Positions 1 to 5,557 of a DNA stretch of 5,557 bases are shown piece after piece. The DNA is taken from assembly GCA_024278645.1 (NCBI GenBank), contig JAJRST010000468.1, positions 1-5,557 of the forward strand. The letters are read 5' to 3'. The stretch is from a bacterium. Lineage in GTDB: Bacteria; Zhuqueibacterota; Zhuqueibacteria; Residuimicrobiales; Krinioviventaceae. The translations under genes were made by a program, and so were the position numbers. Every line of letters begins with the position of its first letter. Position 1 is the stretch's first letter. Under the pieces are notes generated by a model. The model ran no database searches. It saw only the letters and a program-made list of their open reading frames with translations, and was not told the origin of the DNA.

Positions 1-1
1 C

Positions 2-148
2 CATCCGGCGTCGACGTCGCACGTCGGCTTGTCGCCGGAGGAGCGCGCGGCGCTCGGCATTACGGACGGTCTTTTGCGTCTTTCCGTCGGCATCGAGGAT
101 GTCGCTGATTTACTGGACGATCTGGAACAAGCGTTGGAAAAAATCTAA
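2..148 (+). CDS. Cys/Met metabolism PLP-dependent enzyme, C-terminal end (partial)
   Basis: Only the last 48 codons are present, read in frame from base 2 to a TAA at 146-148; the 5' part lies outside the window. The fragment begins HPASTSH, continues with LSPEERAALGITDGL and has the RLSVGIED block, then ends in an acidic/leucine-rich helix (LDDLEQALEKI). This is the characteristic C-terminus of the Cys/Met metabolism PLP family: cystathionine gamma-synthase, cystathionine gamma-lyase, methionine gamma-lyase and O-acetylhomoserine sulfhydrylase. The arginine in RLSVGIED (residue 26 of the fragment) corresponds to the family residue that binds the substrate carboxylate. The HPASTSH wording slightly recalls O-acetylhomoserine sulfhydrylases, but the catalytic lysine and substrate-specific residues are missing here, so the exact reaction cannot be assigned. 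The family identity is secure. The 166 bases between this gene and alaS suggest that it belongs to a different transcription unit. Confidence 0.88.
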   Translation, partial: HPASTSHVGLSPEERAALGITDGLLRLSVGIEDVADLLDDLEQALEKI

Positions 149-165
149 AAAATTCGTAAATTTCA

Positions 166-258
166 CCTCAAGCGGATTGCGAGAATATCAGGCTGTTTTG
201 GTATTTCATATCTTGCCGTTTATAACTGCTTTTGTGATGTTGTCCTGAAGCGGATCGC
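166..258 (+). repeat. Imperfect 15-bp direct repeat upstream of alaS
   Basis: CCTCAAGCGGATTGC at 166-180 and CCTGAAGCGGATCGC at 244-258 match at 13 of 15 bases, with starts 78 bases apart. The candidate promoter lies between them. The pair could be operator half-sites or a chance duplication; nothing else in the window shows which. The copies are not part of any coding sequence that I can support. Confidence 0.45.
198..226 (+). promoter_or_regulatory. Candidate sigma70-like promoter for alaS
   Basis: TTGGTA at 198-203 (4 of 6 matches to TTGACA) and TATAAC at 221-226 (5 of 6 matches to TATAAT) are separated by exactly 17 bases. They lie about 90 bases upstream of the preferred alaS start, in an AT-richer stretch between two GC-richer genes. 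This is a pattern match only. If the organism uses the divergent Bacteroidetes primary-sigma consensus, the assignment would not hold. Confidence 0.4.
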
Positions 259-294
259 ATATCCAATTTCCCGATCTCATAATTTCGATGCAAC

Positions 295-301
295 AAAAGG
301 A
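295..301 (+). promoter_or_regulatory. Ribosome binding site favouring alaS start at 315
   Basis: AAAAGGA lies 13 bases upstream of ATG 315. The other in-frame ATG, at 288, is preceded by AT/pyrimidine-rich sequence with no purine-rich motif, and this site falls inside the reading frame that it would open. With the conserved MKSSELRQ N-terminus, this favours 315. The spacing is slightly long. Confidence 0.5.
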
Positions 302-314
302 TTTGAATATTTTC

Positions 315-1664
315 ATGAAATCAAGCGAATTACGACAATCTTTTCTCGATTTTCTCAAAGGCAAGGGGCATCATATCGTACCCAGCGCGCCGGTTGTGCC
401 GCAGGACGATCCCACGTTGCTGTTCACAAACGCCGGCATGAACCAGTTCAAGGATATTTTTCTGGGCGCCCGACAAATTACACACCTGCGCGTTGCCGAC
501 TCGCAAAAATGCATTCGCGTGTCCGGGAAGCACAACGATCTTGAAGAAGTGGGGCGCGACACTTATCACCACACTTTTTTCGAAATGCTCGGCAATTGGT
601 CGTTTGGCGATTATTTTAAAAAGGAAGCGATCGCCTGGGCGTGGGAGCTGTTGACCGAAGTCTGGAAGCTGCCCAAGGAAAAACTTTACGCCACCATTTT
701 TGAGGGCGATCAGGCCGACAATGTGCCACGCGACGACGAGGCCGCCGATGAATGGAAACGGCAGACGGACATTCAGCCGGATCACATCCTTGCCTTTGGT
801 AAAAAGGACAACTTTTGGGAAATGGGAGAAACCGGTCCCTGCGGCCCCTGTTCGGAAATTCATATCGACCGCGGCCCGGAATTTTGCGACAATGACGACC
901 CGGCTCACGTCTGCCAGGTGAACGGCGGCTGCGCTCGCTATATCGAATTGTGGAATCTTGTTTTCATCCAATACAATCGCGATGAAACCGGGGCGCTGCA
1001 CCCGCTGCCGGCGAGTCACGTGGATACCGGCGCCGGCTTTGAACGCCTCGTCGCCGTCATTCAGAAAAAAGCATCCAATTATGACACGGACCTGTTTACG
1101 CCAATATTAACGCAAATCAGCGACTTGACCGGCAAACCCTACAGCGACGGCGAGGAAGGGGTGGCATTCCGCGTCATCGCCGACCACCTCCGCGCGCTCT
1201 CTTTTGCCATTGCAGACGGCGCCATTCCCGGCAATGAAGGACGCGGCTATGTGCTGCGCCGCATCCTGCGCCGCGCCGCCCGGTTCGGCCGCGTGCTGGA
1301 AATGCACGAGCCCTTTATTTACAAACTTTTGCATTCGCTGGTGCAGGTGATGGGCGACGCCTACCCGGAAATCGTCCAGCGCAAGGAGTATATCGCTCGC
1401 GTTATTCGAGCCGAGGAAGAAAGCTTTGGCCGCACCCTGGACCGCGGCATCGAAATTTTTGAACAAAAAGCGGCGGATGTGCTGCAAAGCAGCGAGACCG
1501 TTTTCCCCGGCGACGACGCCTTTGTGCTGCACGATACTTTCGGCTTTCCCCTCGATCTCACCCAGTTGATGGCCGAGGAAAAGGGCCTGACCGTGGATGT
1601 GGCCGGCTTTAACACAGAGATGGAAAAACAGCGCCAACGCTCATCCCGGGCGCACAGCGTCTAA
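315..1664 (+). CDS. alaS: Alanyl-tRNA synthetase, N-terminal aminoacylation and tRNA-recognition part (stops early)
   Basis: This encodes 449 residues of cytoplasmic alanyl-tRNA synthetase, which activates alanine with ATP and charges tRNA-Ala. The start at 315 gives MKSSELRQSF, the usual family beginning; ATG 288 would add nine atypical residues. Class II motifs are intact: PTLLFTNAGMNQF (residues 33-45), RDTYHHTFFEMLGNW with motif 2 (81-95), and VDTGAGFERL with motif 3 (236-245). GNEGRGYVLRRILRRA (306-321) and HDTFGFPLDL (406-415) carry N307 and D407, which appear to match the E. coli Asn303/Asp400 pair that reads the G3:U70 base pair. A normal enzyme is about 870-880 residues. Here a TAA at 1662-1664 ends translation after EMEKQRQRSSRAHSV, just before the editing domain, which continues downstream in the same frame. 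E. coli fragments ending near residue 461 are known to aminoacylate, so this product could be active alone. Pseudogene status or a sequence error cannot be excluded. Confidence 0.93.
   Translation: MKSSELRQSFLDFLKGKGHHIVPSAPVVPQDDPTLLFTNAGMNQFKDIFLGARQITHLRVADSQKCIRVSGKHNDLEEVGRDTYHHTFFEMLGNWSFGDYFKKEAIAWAWELLTEVWKLPKEKLYATIFEGDQADNVPRDDEAADEWKRQTDIQPDHILAFGKKDNFWEMGETGPCGPCSEIHIDRGPEFCDNDDPAHVCQVNGGCARYIELWNLVFIQYNRDETGALHPLPASHVDTGAGFERLVAVIQKKASNYDTDLFTPILTQISDLTGKPYSDGEEGVAFRVIADHLRALSFAIADGAIPGNEGRGYVLRRILRRAARFGRVLEMHEPFIYKLLHSLVQVMGDAYPEIVQRKEYIARVIRAEEESFGRTLDRGIEIFEQKAADVLQSSETVFPGDDAFVLHDTFGFPLDLTQLMAEEKGLTVDVAGFNTEMEKQRQRSSRAHSV
1662..1664 (+). other. In-frame TAA interrupting alaS
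   Basis: The two alaS segments share one reading frame, and this TAA is the only stop between 315 and 2934. The distance from MEKQR to the editing-domain FVGY is about 32 residues, close to that in E. coli AlaRS, so no large insertion or deletion accompanies the stop. The next base is T (TAAT), a strong termination context that argues against efficient readthrough. TAA also ends the first gene (146-148) and gmhA (5175-5177), so genome-wide TAA reassignment is unlikely. A single substitution from GAA, CAA, AAA or a Tyr codon would restore the full frame. Two small compensating indels are also possible, because both other frames are open here. Confidence 0.9.
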
Positions 1665-1673
1665 TACCAAACC

Positions 1674-2936
1674 ATGGACATCGGCGCCAAAGGCGGCAGC
1701 GAATTCGTCGGCTATACGCAGGACGCCGTGCACGCGCAAGTGCTGCAATACCGGGACGGCAAACTTGTGTTGACAAAAACGCCCTTCTATGCCGAATCCG
1801 GCGGACAGGTCGGCGACAGCGGCGTCATCAAGGGCGACCGTTTTGAATTCAAAGTGACGGATACCAAAAACATCGGCGAACATATCGTGCACTTTGGCGA
1901 GATCGTTTCCGGCGATGAACCAAAGCCGGGCGACGACGTCGAGGCCGCCATCGACGTGCAAAGGCGTCGCGCTGCCGAGCGCAATCACACGGTCACCCAT
2001 TTGGTGCACAAGGCGCTGCGGGATGTGCTCGGCGATCATGTGCAGCAGGCCGGCTCGCTGGTGCACCCCGATTATATGCGTTTTGATTTCACCCATTTTG
2101 AACGAGTGAGCCCGGAGGAGCTGCAGCGCATTGAGAGAATCGTCAACGAAAGAATTTTAGAGAACCGCAAAACGGCATGGAAAGTATTGCCGATCGAGGA
2201 AGCCAAATCCCTTGGCGCCGTAGCCCTTTTCGGCGAAAAGTATGGCGACAGGGTGCGCATGGTCGAAATTGAAGAATACTCGCGCGAGTTGTGCGGCGGC
2301 ACCCACGTTCGCGCCACCGGCGAGATCGGCGAGTTTGTCATCGTCAATGAAACCTCCGTCGCCGCCGGGATTCGACGCATCGAATGCCTCACCGGCTTGC
2401 GGGCGCACGAATATTTGCGCAGCCGCAACCGTGCGCTCGAGCAGGCGGCGGCGCTGCTCGGCTGTTCTCCGGAAGAGACCGATGTCCGTCTTAAAGCGCT
2501 CCTGCAGGAACGCAAAAAGATGGAGCAGGAGTTGAGGCAGTTGCGCCGCCAAACCTCAAAAAATATCATCAGCGAGCTGTTGAATAAGGTCAAGGAGATC
2601 GACGGCGTCAGGATCGTCGCCTCCCGTGTGGACGCCGCCAGCGTCGACGAGCTGCGCAGCATGGGCGATGAACTGCGAAACGGTCTTGGTTCGGGCGTCG
2701 GCGTTCTTGGCGCGCTCATCAACGATAAAGTCTCTTTTGTGTGCATAGTGACCAGGGACGTCATTCAGGACAAGGGTCTGAAGGCCGGCGATATTGTGAA
2801 AAAGGTCGCCTCCTTTGCCGACGGCGGCGGCGGCGGCAGTCCGCACATGGCCCTGGCCGGTGCAAAAGATGCTTCAAAACTGGGCCTGGCTTTATCAAAA
2901 ACCGAATCGGTTGTATCTGATCTTTTGAGTCATTGA
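1674..2936 (+). CDS. alaS: Alanyl-tRNA synthetase, C-terminal editing and C-Ala part
   Basis: This 420-residue product contains everything expected of AlaRS after the aminoacylation half. TPFYAESGGQVGD (residues 36-48) opens the editing core. HTVTH (105-109), with C207 and H211 in CGGTH, forms the zinc-binding site of the domain that hydrolyses Ser- or Gly-tRNA-Ala. A charged coiled-coil stretch follows (about 270-305), then the DHHA1-type C-Ala domain with GGGGGSPHMALAGA (384-397), which binds the tRNA elbow and supports dimerisation. ATG 1674 is the first start codon after the TAA, nine bases on, but no Shine-Dalgarno sequence precedes it. Expression would therefore depend on reinitiation after the first half. 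The domain layout resembles free-standing AlaX editing proteins that carry a C-Ala domain, but sequence and position show that it derives from alaS. No residue important for editing is seen to be lost. It is either the second half of a split enzyme or the untranslated remainder of a damaged gene. Confidence 0.88.
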   Translation: MDIGAKGGSEFVGYTQDAVHAQVLQYRDGKLVLTKTPFYAESGGQVGDSGVIKGDRFEFKVTDTKNIGEHIVHFGEIVSGDEPKPGDDVEAAIDVQRRRAAERNHTVTHLVHKALRDVLGDHVQQAGSLVHPDYMRFDFTHFERVSPEELQRIERIVNERILENRKTAWKVLPIEEAKSLGAVALFGEKYGDRVRMVEIEEYSRELCGGTHVRATGEIGEFVIVNETSVAAGIRRIECLTGLRAHEYLRSRNRALEQAAALLGCSPEETDVRLKALLQERKKMEQELRQLRRQTSKNIISELLNKVKEIDGVRIVASRVDAASVDELRSMGDELRNGLGSGVGVLGALINDKVSFVCIVTRDVIQDKGLKAGDIVKKVASFADGGGGGSPHMALAGAKDASKLGLALSKTESVVSDLLSH

Positions 2937-2951
2937 GTTGAAATTAACCCG

Positions 2952-2957
2952 AAAGGA
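2952..2957 (+). promoter_or_regulatory. Ribosome binding site deciding the GGGP synthase start
   Basis: AAAGGA ends 11 bases before GTG 2969 but overlaps the first base of ATG 2957. It can therefore serve the GTG start and not the ATG. Confidence 0.55.
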
Positions 2958-2968
2958 TGCTGCCCACT

Positions 2969-3715
2969 GTGAAGGTGTTTGATCAGCTACTTGCCATCAA
3001 AAAGAAAAAGGGGGCGGGCTATTTTGTTCTGATCGATCCGGACAAGCAGGATGTGAATCGCGCTATCGAACTTGCTGAAACATGCGAGGCCGCCGGCGCC
3101 GACGCCCTGCTCGTCGGCGGCAGCCTGCTGTTGGCCAATGTTTTTGATGATACCGTCAAGGCCATCAAGGAGCATTGCAGCATCCCGGTCATCATTTTTC
3201 CGGGCAGCACCAAGCAGATATCCCGCCATGCCGACGCCATTCTTTTTTTAACGTTGATTAGTGGACGCAACCCGGAATCTCTGATCGGCAGCCAGGTGAT
3301 CGCCGCGCCGATTATAAAATCGACAAAAATAGATCCGATTTCAACGGGCTATATGTTCATTGACTCGGGGACGGTGACCTCCGCATTATTCATGAGCGAC
3401 ACGCGGCCGATTCCCCGTGAAAAACCGGATATTGCAGCCGCGCACGCCCTGGCGGCGCAATACATGGGAATGCGTTGCGTTTACCTGGAAGCGGGCAGCG
3501 GCGCCCGGCATTCGGTGCCCAACAAGGTGGTGGCCGCCGTGGCAAAATATATATCCATTCCCATTATTTGCGGCGGCGGCATTCGCACGCCGGACGAGGC
3601 GCGCGAAAAGGTGCTCGCCGGCGCCAGCTTTGTGGTCACTGGCACGATAATTGAGAAAGATTCCAATCCTGCACTCATCAAGGCGTTCGCCGATGCAGTG
3701 CATGTTAACGAATGA
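2969..3715 (+). CDS. Geranylgeranylglyceryl-phosphate synthase family protein (PcrB/GGGPS-like)
   Basis: This is a 248-residue TIM-barrel prenyltransferase of the GGGPS/PcrB family. Characterised members join an isoprenoid diphosphate to sn-glycerol-1-phosphate by an ether bond, the first committed step of archaeal-type lipids. Visible family signatures are LIDPDK (residues 21-26), LVGGS (48-52), FPGS (77-80), the ILFLTLISGRNPE block (91-103), YLEAGSGA (172-179), CGGGIRT (201-207) and VVTGTIIEKD (223-231). The phosphate-binding glycine loops near the barrel end are intact. GTG 2969 gives MKVFDQLLAIKKKKGAGY, which matches the usual N-terminus of Bacteroidetes homologues and has a usable ribosome site. 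ATG 2957 would add only MLPT. The gene starts 32 bases after alaS and is probably cotranscribed with it. The long form with YLEAGSGA resembles the group II enzymes of Bacteroidetes and some archaea rather than Firmicute PcrB. Prenyl chain length and product use cannot be read from the sequence. Confidence 0.9.
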   Translation: MKVFDQLLAIKKKKGAGYFVLIDPDKQDVNRAIELAETCEAAGADALLVGGSLLLANVFDDTVKAIKEHCSIPVIIFPGSTKQISRHADAILFLTLISGRNPESLIGSQVIAAPIIKSTKIDPISTGYMFIDSGTVTSALFMSDTRPIPREKPDIAAAHALAAQYMGMRCVYLEAGSGARHSVPNKVVAAVAKYISIPIICGGGIRTPDEAREKVLAGASFVVTGTIIEKDSNPALIKAFADAVHVNE

Positions 3716-3762
3716 CCGGAATATACGACTCTGCGCACGGGTTACAATGAAATGTTTTAAAT

Positions 3763-3766
3763 AGGA
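3763..3766 (+). promoter_or_regulatory. Ribosome binding site of the CpsB-like gene
   Basis: AGGA lies eight bases before ATG 3775. A second purine run (GGAAGA) directly abuts the start codon and is too close to act. The 59-base gap before this gene shows no terminator hairpin or convincing promoter. Confidence 0.5.
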
Positions 3767-3774
3767 TTGGAAGA

Positions 3775-4587
3775 ATGCAATTCATAGATACGCATAATCA
3801 TGTCATCCCCTTTGTTGACGATGGCGCCGACGACTGGGACGTCTCCCTGGAGATGTTGCTGCAGGCGCAAGAAGATGGTATTGTTGAACTTGTGTGCACG
3901 CCGCATGTGCTCACCAGCAAGGAGCTGCGCGAAGAGCAGCGCTTTATTGAAAAGTTTGAAGAATTAAAAGTGCGCGCCAAAGAAGCGGGAATCTCCATCA
4001 AACTGCATATCGGCAGCGAGCTGTATGTGCAGCCCGATTTTGATTTTAGTTGCAAACTGGCGACACTTGCTCAAAACGGACGCTATTTTCTCATGGAATT
4101 CCCCATGAGCATGATACCGCCGTTTGTGGCGCAACATTTTTTCAATCTTTTTGCCAAAACTCATACGCCGATTATCGCCCATCCGGAACGCAACGGCGGC
4201 ATCATCGGCGACATCCAAAAAGCGTATGATTTTGTTAAAAAGGGCGCCCTGCTTCAGGTGACCGCGGGCAGCCTTTTGGGCGTGTTCGGCGGCCAGGTGC
4301 GTCTCATCGCCAATCAGCTCATGGACGCCAACCTGGTGCATATTATCGCCACCGATGCGCACGACGTCACGCGACGGACCCTCAAACTCAGACAAGCCTA
4401 CGAACTGGTTCTGGAAAAGTGGGGCCCCGATCGGGCGGAAATGTTGTTCTGGAGCAACCCAAGAAAAATAATCAACGGCGATGAAATCGACATTGGCGAG
4501 CCGCGCGAGCTGCTGCCGGAAATGCAATTCCGGCCCACGCTGCAAACGCGCTTGAGATCATTTTTTAGAAAGGGCAGTGAATATTGA
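3775..4587 (+). CDS. CpsB/YwqE-family tyrosine-protein phosphatase (PHP domain)
   Basis: This 270-residue protein is a metal-dependent phosphoesterase of the PHP superfamily, CpsB/CapC/YwqE type. Family members remove phosphate from tyrosine kinases that control capsule or exopolysaccharide chain length and export. The metal-site residues appear in the expected order: DTHNH (H7, H9), VDDGA (D15, D16), TPH (H44), GSE (E82), HPER (H136, E138) and TDAH (D194, H196). The blocks LLQVTAGSLLGVFG (159-172) and NPRKIINGDE (228-237) are also typical. The N-terminal motif reads DTHNH where many members have DIHCH; the metal-binding histidines are kept. No signal peptide is visible, so it is probably cytoplasmic. 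Some 30 residues follow the conserved core, ending in a basic tail. The matching BY-kinase is not in this window. Its stop overlaps the gmhA start, which suggests coupled expression and a shared envelope role. A broader PHP phosphoesterase activity remains possible. Confidence 0.88.
   Translation: MQFIDTHNHVIPFVDDGADDWDVSLEMLLQAQEDGIVELVCTPHVLTSKELREEQRFIEKFEELKVRAKEAGISIKLHIGSELYVQPDFDFSCKLATLAQNGRYFLMEFPMSMIPPFVAQHFFNLFAKTHTPIIAHPERNGGIIGDIQKAYDFVKKGALLQVTAGSLLGVFGGQVRLIANQLMDANLVHIIATDAHDVTRRTLKLRQAYELVLEKWGPDRAEMLFWSNPRKIINGDEIDIGEPRELLPEMQFRPTLQTRLRSFFRKGSEY
4567..4574 (+). promoter_or_regulatory. Ribosome binding site of gmhA inside the upstream gene
   Basis: AGAAAGGG lies nine bases before TTG 4584 and within the last codons of the CpsB-like gene. 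It supports the rare TTG start and coupled translation through the TTGA overlap. Confidence 0.6.
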
Positions 4588-5177
4588 CGGATCAGATTGT
4601 ACGACATATCGAAGAACAGTTTAACGAAAGCGCGCGCATTAAGCAGGATTTTGGCCGCGATAATGCTGAAAAAATATATGCAACCGCGCAGCTCATGATC
4701 GACAGCCTGAAGGCAGGCGGCAAGCTGATGATCTGTGGCAACGGCGGCAGCGCCGCCGACGCCCAGCATTTTGCCGCGGAGATGATCGGACGCCTGCGTT
4801 ACGACCGCGATCCCATCGGGGCCATCGCCCTGACCACGGATTCCTCCAATTTGACGGCCATTGGCAACGACTATTCGTACGATGACGTATTCTGGCGTCA
4901 GGTGCAGGCCATTGGCTCTGAGAATGACGTTTTAATCGGCATCAGCACCTCCGGTAACTCGATGAATGTCATCAAAGCCGTGCAGACGGCGCAACGGAAA
5001 AAGATAAAAACCATCGCCTTGCTCGGACGCGACGGCGGCAAGCTCGTCGATATAGTCGACGGCGCGCTGGTCGTGCCGGCGCAAACCTCCATGCGCATCC
5101 AGGAGGTTCATATCACCGTCATTCATACCTGGTGTGAACTGATCGAGGACGCCCTTTTCCCAAACGAGAGAGTTTAA
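4584..5177 (+). CDS. gmhA: D-sedoheptulose-7-phosphate isomerase
   Basis: This 197-residue cytoplasmic SIS-domain enzyme converts sedoheptulose 7-phosphate to D-glycero-D-manno-heptose 7-phosphate, the first step towards nucleotide-activated heptose for LPS inner core or glycoprotein glycans. GKLMICGNGGSAADAQHFAA (residues 46-65) is the sugar-phosphate binding loop and is near-diagnostic. TDSSNLTAIGNDY (85-97), GISTSGNS (119-126) and RIQEVHITVIH (171-181) complete the family pattern. E66 and H181 appear to match the catalytic Glu65/His180 of E. coli GmhA. The length is close to the usual 190-200. TTG 4584 is chosen because it overlaps the preceding stop by four bases, has a good upstream ribosome site and gives a normal-length N-terminal helix. 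No other heptose-pathway gene (kinase, phosphatase or nucleotidyltransferase) is in the window. DiaA, a related SIS protein, is less likely given the strong GmhA-type motifs. Confidence 0.93.
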   Translation: MTDQIVRHIEEQFNESARIKQDFGRDNAEKIYATAQLMIDSLKAGGKLMICGNGGSAADAQHFAAEMIGRLRYDRDPIGAIALTTDSSNLTAIGNDYSYDDVFWRQVQAIGSENDVLIGISTSGNSMNVIKAVQTAQRKKIKTIALLGRDGGKLVDIVDGALVVPAQTSMRIQEVHITVIHTWCELIEDALFPNERV

Positions 5178-5183
5178 TTAGCT

Positions 5184-5557
5184 TTGAGCTTCCTGAATCC
5201 ACTCATTCTTTTCGGCCTTTTTGCCGCTTCGCTGCCTATCCTGATTCACCTTTTCACCAGGACGAAATCGAGAACCATCCCCTTCAGTACGCTCGATTTT
5301 CTCAAAGAGCTGCAAAATGAACAGATACGCCGCATAAAGCTGCGGCAGATTTTATTGCTCATTCTGCGCACCCTGATCGTCATTCTCATCATCCTGGCTT
5401 TTGCACGGCCAACGCTGCAAGGCGCTTTGGGCGCCGCGCCTTCGAATGCAAAAACGAGCATGGCGATTATACTCGACAACTCGGTGAGCATGAGACGACC
5501 GCATAACGGCGGCACGCTGTATGATCAGGCGCGGCGTCGCGCTGAAAGGGTCGCCGA
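5184..5557 (+). CDS. BatA-like VWA-domain membrane protein, N-terminal part (partial)
   Basis: The reading frame runs off the window after 124 codons. The first 75 residues form the double-anchor module of the BatA aerotolerance family: FLNPLILFGLFAASLPILIH (residues 3-22) is the first membrane segment. A basic, conserved stretch follows with IPFSTLDFLK (32-41). A second membrane segment lies at about 55-73 and ends in AFARP. A von Willebrand factor A domain then begins, with MAIILDNSVSM (93-103) carrying the MIDAS metal-binding DxSxS motif (D98, S100, S102). Bat proteins are linked to oxygen tolerance and envelope stress in Bacteroides and related bacteria, but their biochemistry is poorly known. 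TTG 5184 is the first possible start, six bases after the gmhA stop and in the same frame, with a weak GAGAG site 11 bases upstream. Full length and later domains cannot be seen, so a larger BatA-WFA type protein is equally possible. Confidence 0.85.
   Translation, partial: MSFLNPLILFGLFAASLPILIHLFTRTKSRTIPFSTLDFLKELQNEQIRRIKLRQILLLILRTLIVILIILAFARPTLQGALGAAPSNAKTSMAIILDNSVSMRRPHNGGTLYDQARRRAERVA

Noticed and set aside
150..163. AAATT-CGTA-AATTT inverted repeat just after the first gene's stop, as a terminator
   Set aside because: The stem is only five A/T pairs and no T-run follows, so it is too weak to call an intrinsic terminator.
288..314. ATG 288 as the alaS start
   Set aside because: It has no ribosome site, adds nine residues not typical of AlaRS, and the MKSSELRQ start at 315 matches the family.
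1107..1637. Long antisense open frames opposite alaS, GGGPS and cpsB (for example 1107-1637, 2072-2764 and 3964-4545 on the minus strand)
   Set aside because: They lie wholly or almost wholly opposite clear conserved genes, show no recognisable domains and are typical shadows of GC-rich coding sequence.
1662..1664. TAA decoded as an amino acid (genetic code change or specialised recoding)
   Set aside because: TAA is used as the natural stop of two other genes here, and no recoding element or unusual downstream structure is evident.
1674..2936. The downstream half as an independent AlaX editing protein acquired separately
   Set aside because: It is in frame with the first half, with normal inter-domain spacing and full AlaRS-type coiled coil and C-Ala, so descent from an intact alaS is simpler.
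345..5307. Exact 16-base repeat CTCGATTTTCTCAAAG at 345-360 and 5292-5307
   Set aside because: Both copies encode the peptide LDFLK inside unrelated conserved domains (AlaRS N-terminus and BatA anchor region), so the match is best explained by coincidence of coding.

Overview
The window looks like chromosomal DNA from a Gram-negative-type bacterium, most plausibly a member of the FCB superphylum (Bacteroidetes, Calditrichota, KSB1-like or similar lineages). The reasons are a bacterial geranylgeranylglyceryl-phosphate synthase of the Bacteroidetes-like type, a BatA-type aerotolerance membrane protein, a sedoheptulose-7-phosphate isomerase for LPS or S-layer heptose, and an AlaRS whose catalytic-domain insert (CDNDDPAHVC...) resembles FCB versions. 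This is inference from protein character; no marker fixes the taxon. No phage, transposon, CRISPR, tRNA or rRNA signal was seen.

Layout, all on the + strand. 2-148 is the 3' end of a Cys/Met-metabolism PLP enzyme. 149-314 is an intergenic stretch with a plausible sigma70-like promoter (198-226) and an imperfect 15-bp direct repeat. 315-2936 is alanyl-tRNA synthetase, interrupted in frame by a TAA at 1662-1664. The stop separates an intact aminoacylation and tRNA-recognition module (449 aa) from an intact editing, coiled-coil and C-Ala module (420 aa) that can start at ATG 1674. 2969-3715 is the GGGP synthase-like gene. 3775-4587 is a CpsB/YwqE-type PHP-domain phosphatase. 4584-5177 is gmhA, overlapping the preceding stop by 4 bp. 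From 5184 to the window end is the start of a BatA-like VWA membrane protein.

From alaS onward the spacings are short (9, 32, 59, -4 and 6 nt), so this may be one transcription unit. It joins a translation gene to cell-envelope functions: lipid precursor synthesis, tyrosine-phosphatase control of polysaccharide export, heptose precursor synthesis, and a membrane-anchored VWA protein. The envelope link is inferred from families and proximity.

The most notable observation is the alaS stop. It lies in the linker where AlaRS can be separated into active pieces. It is either a sequence error, a nonsense mutation, or a genuinely split AlaRS whose second half is made by reinitiation. The sequence alone cannot decide between these.
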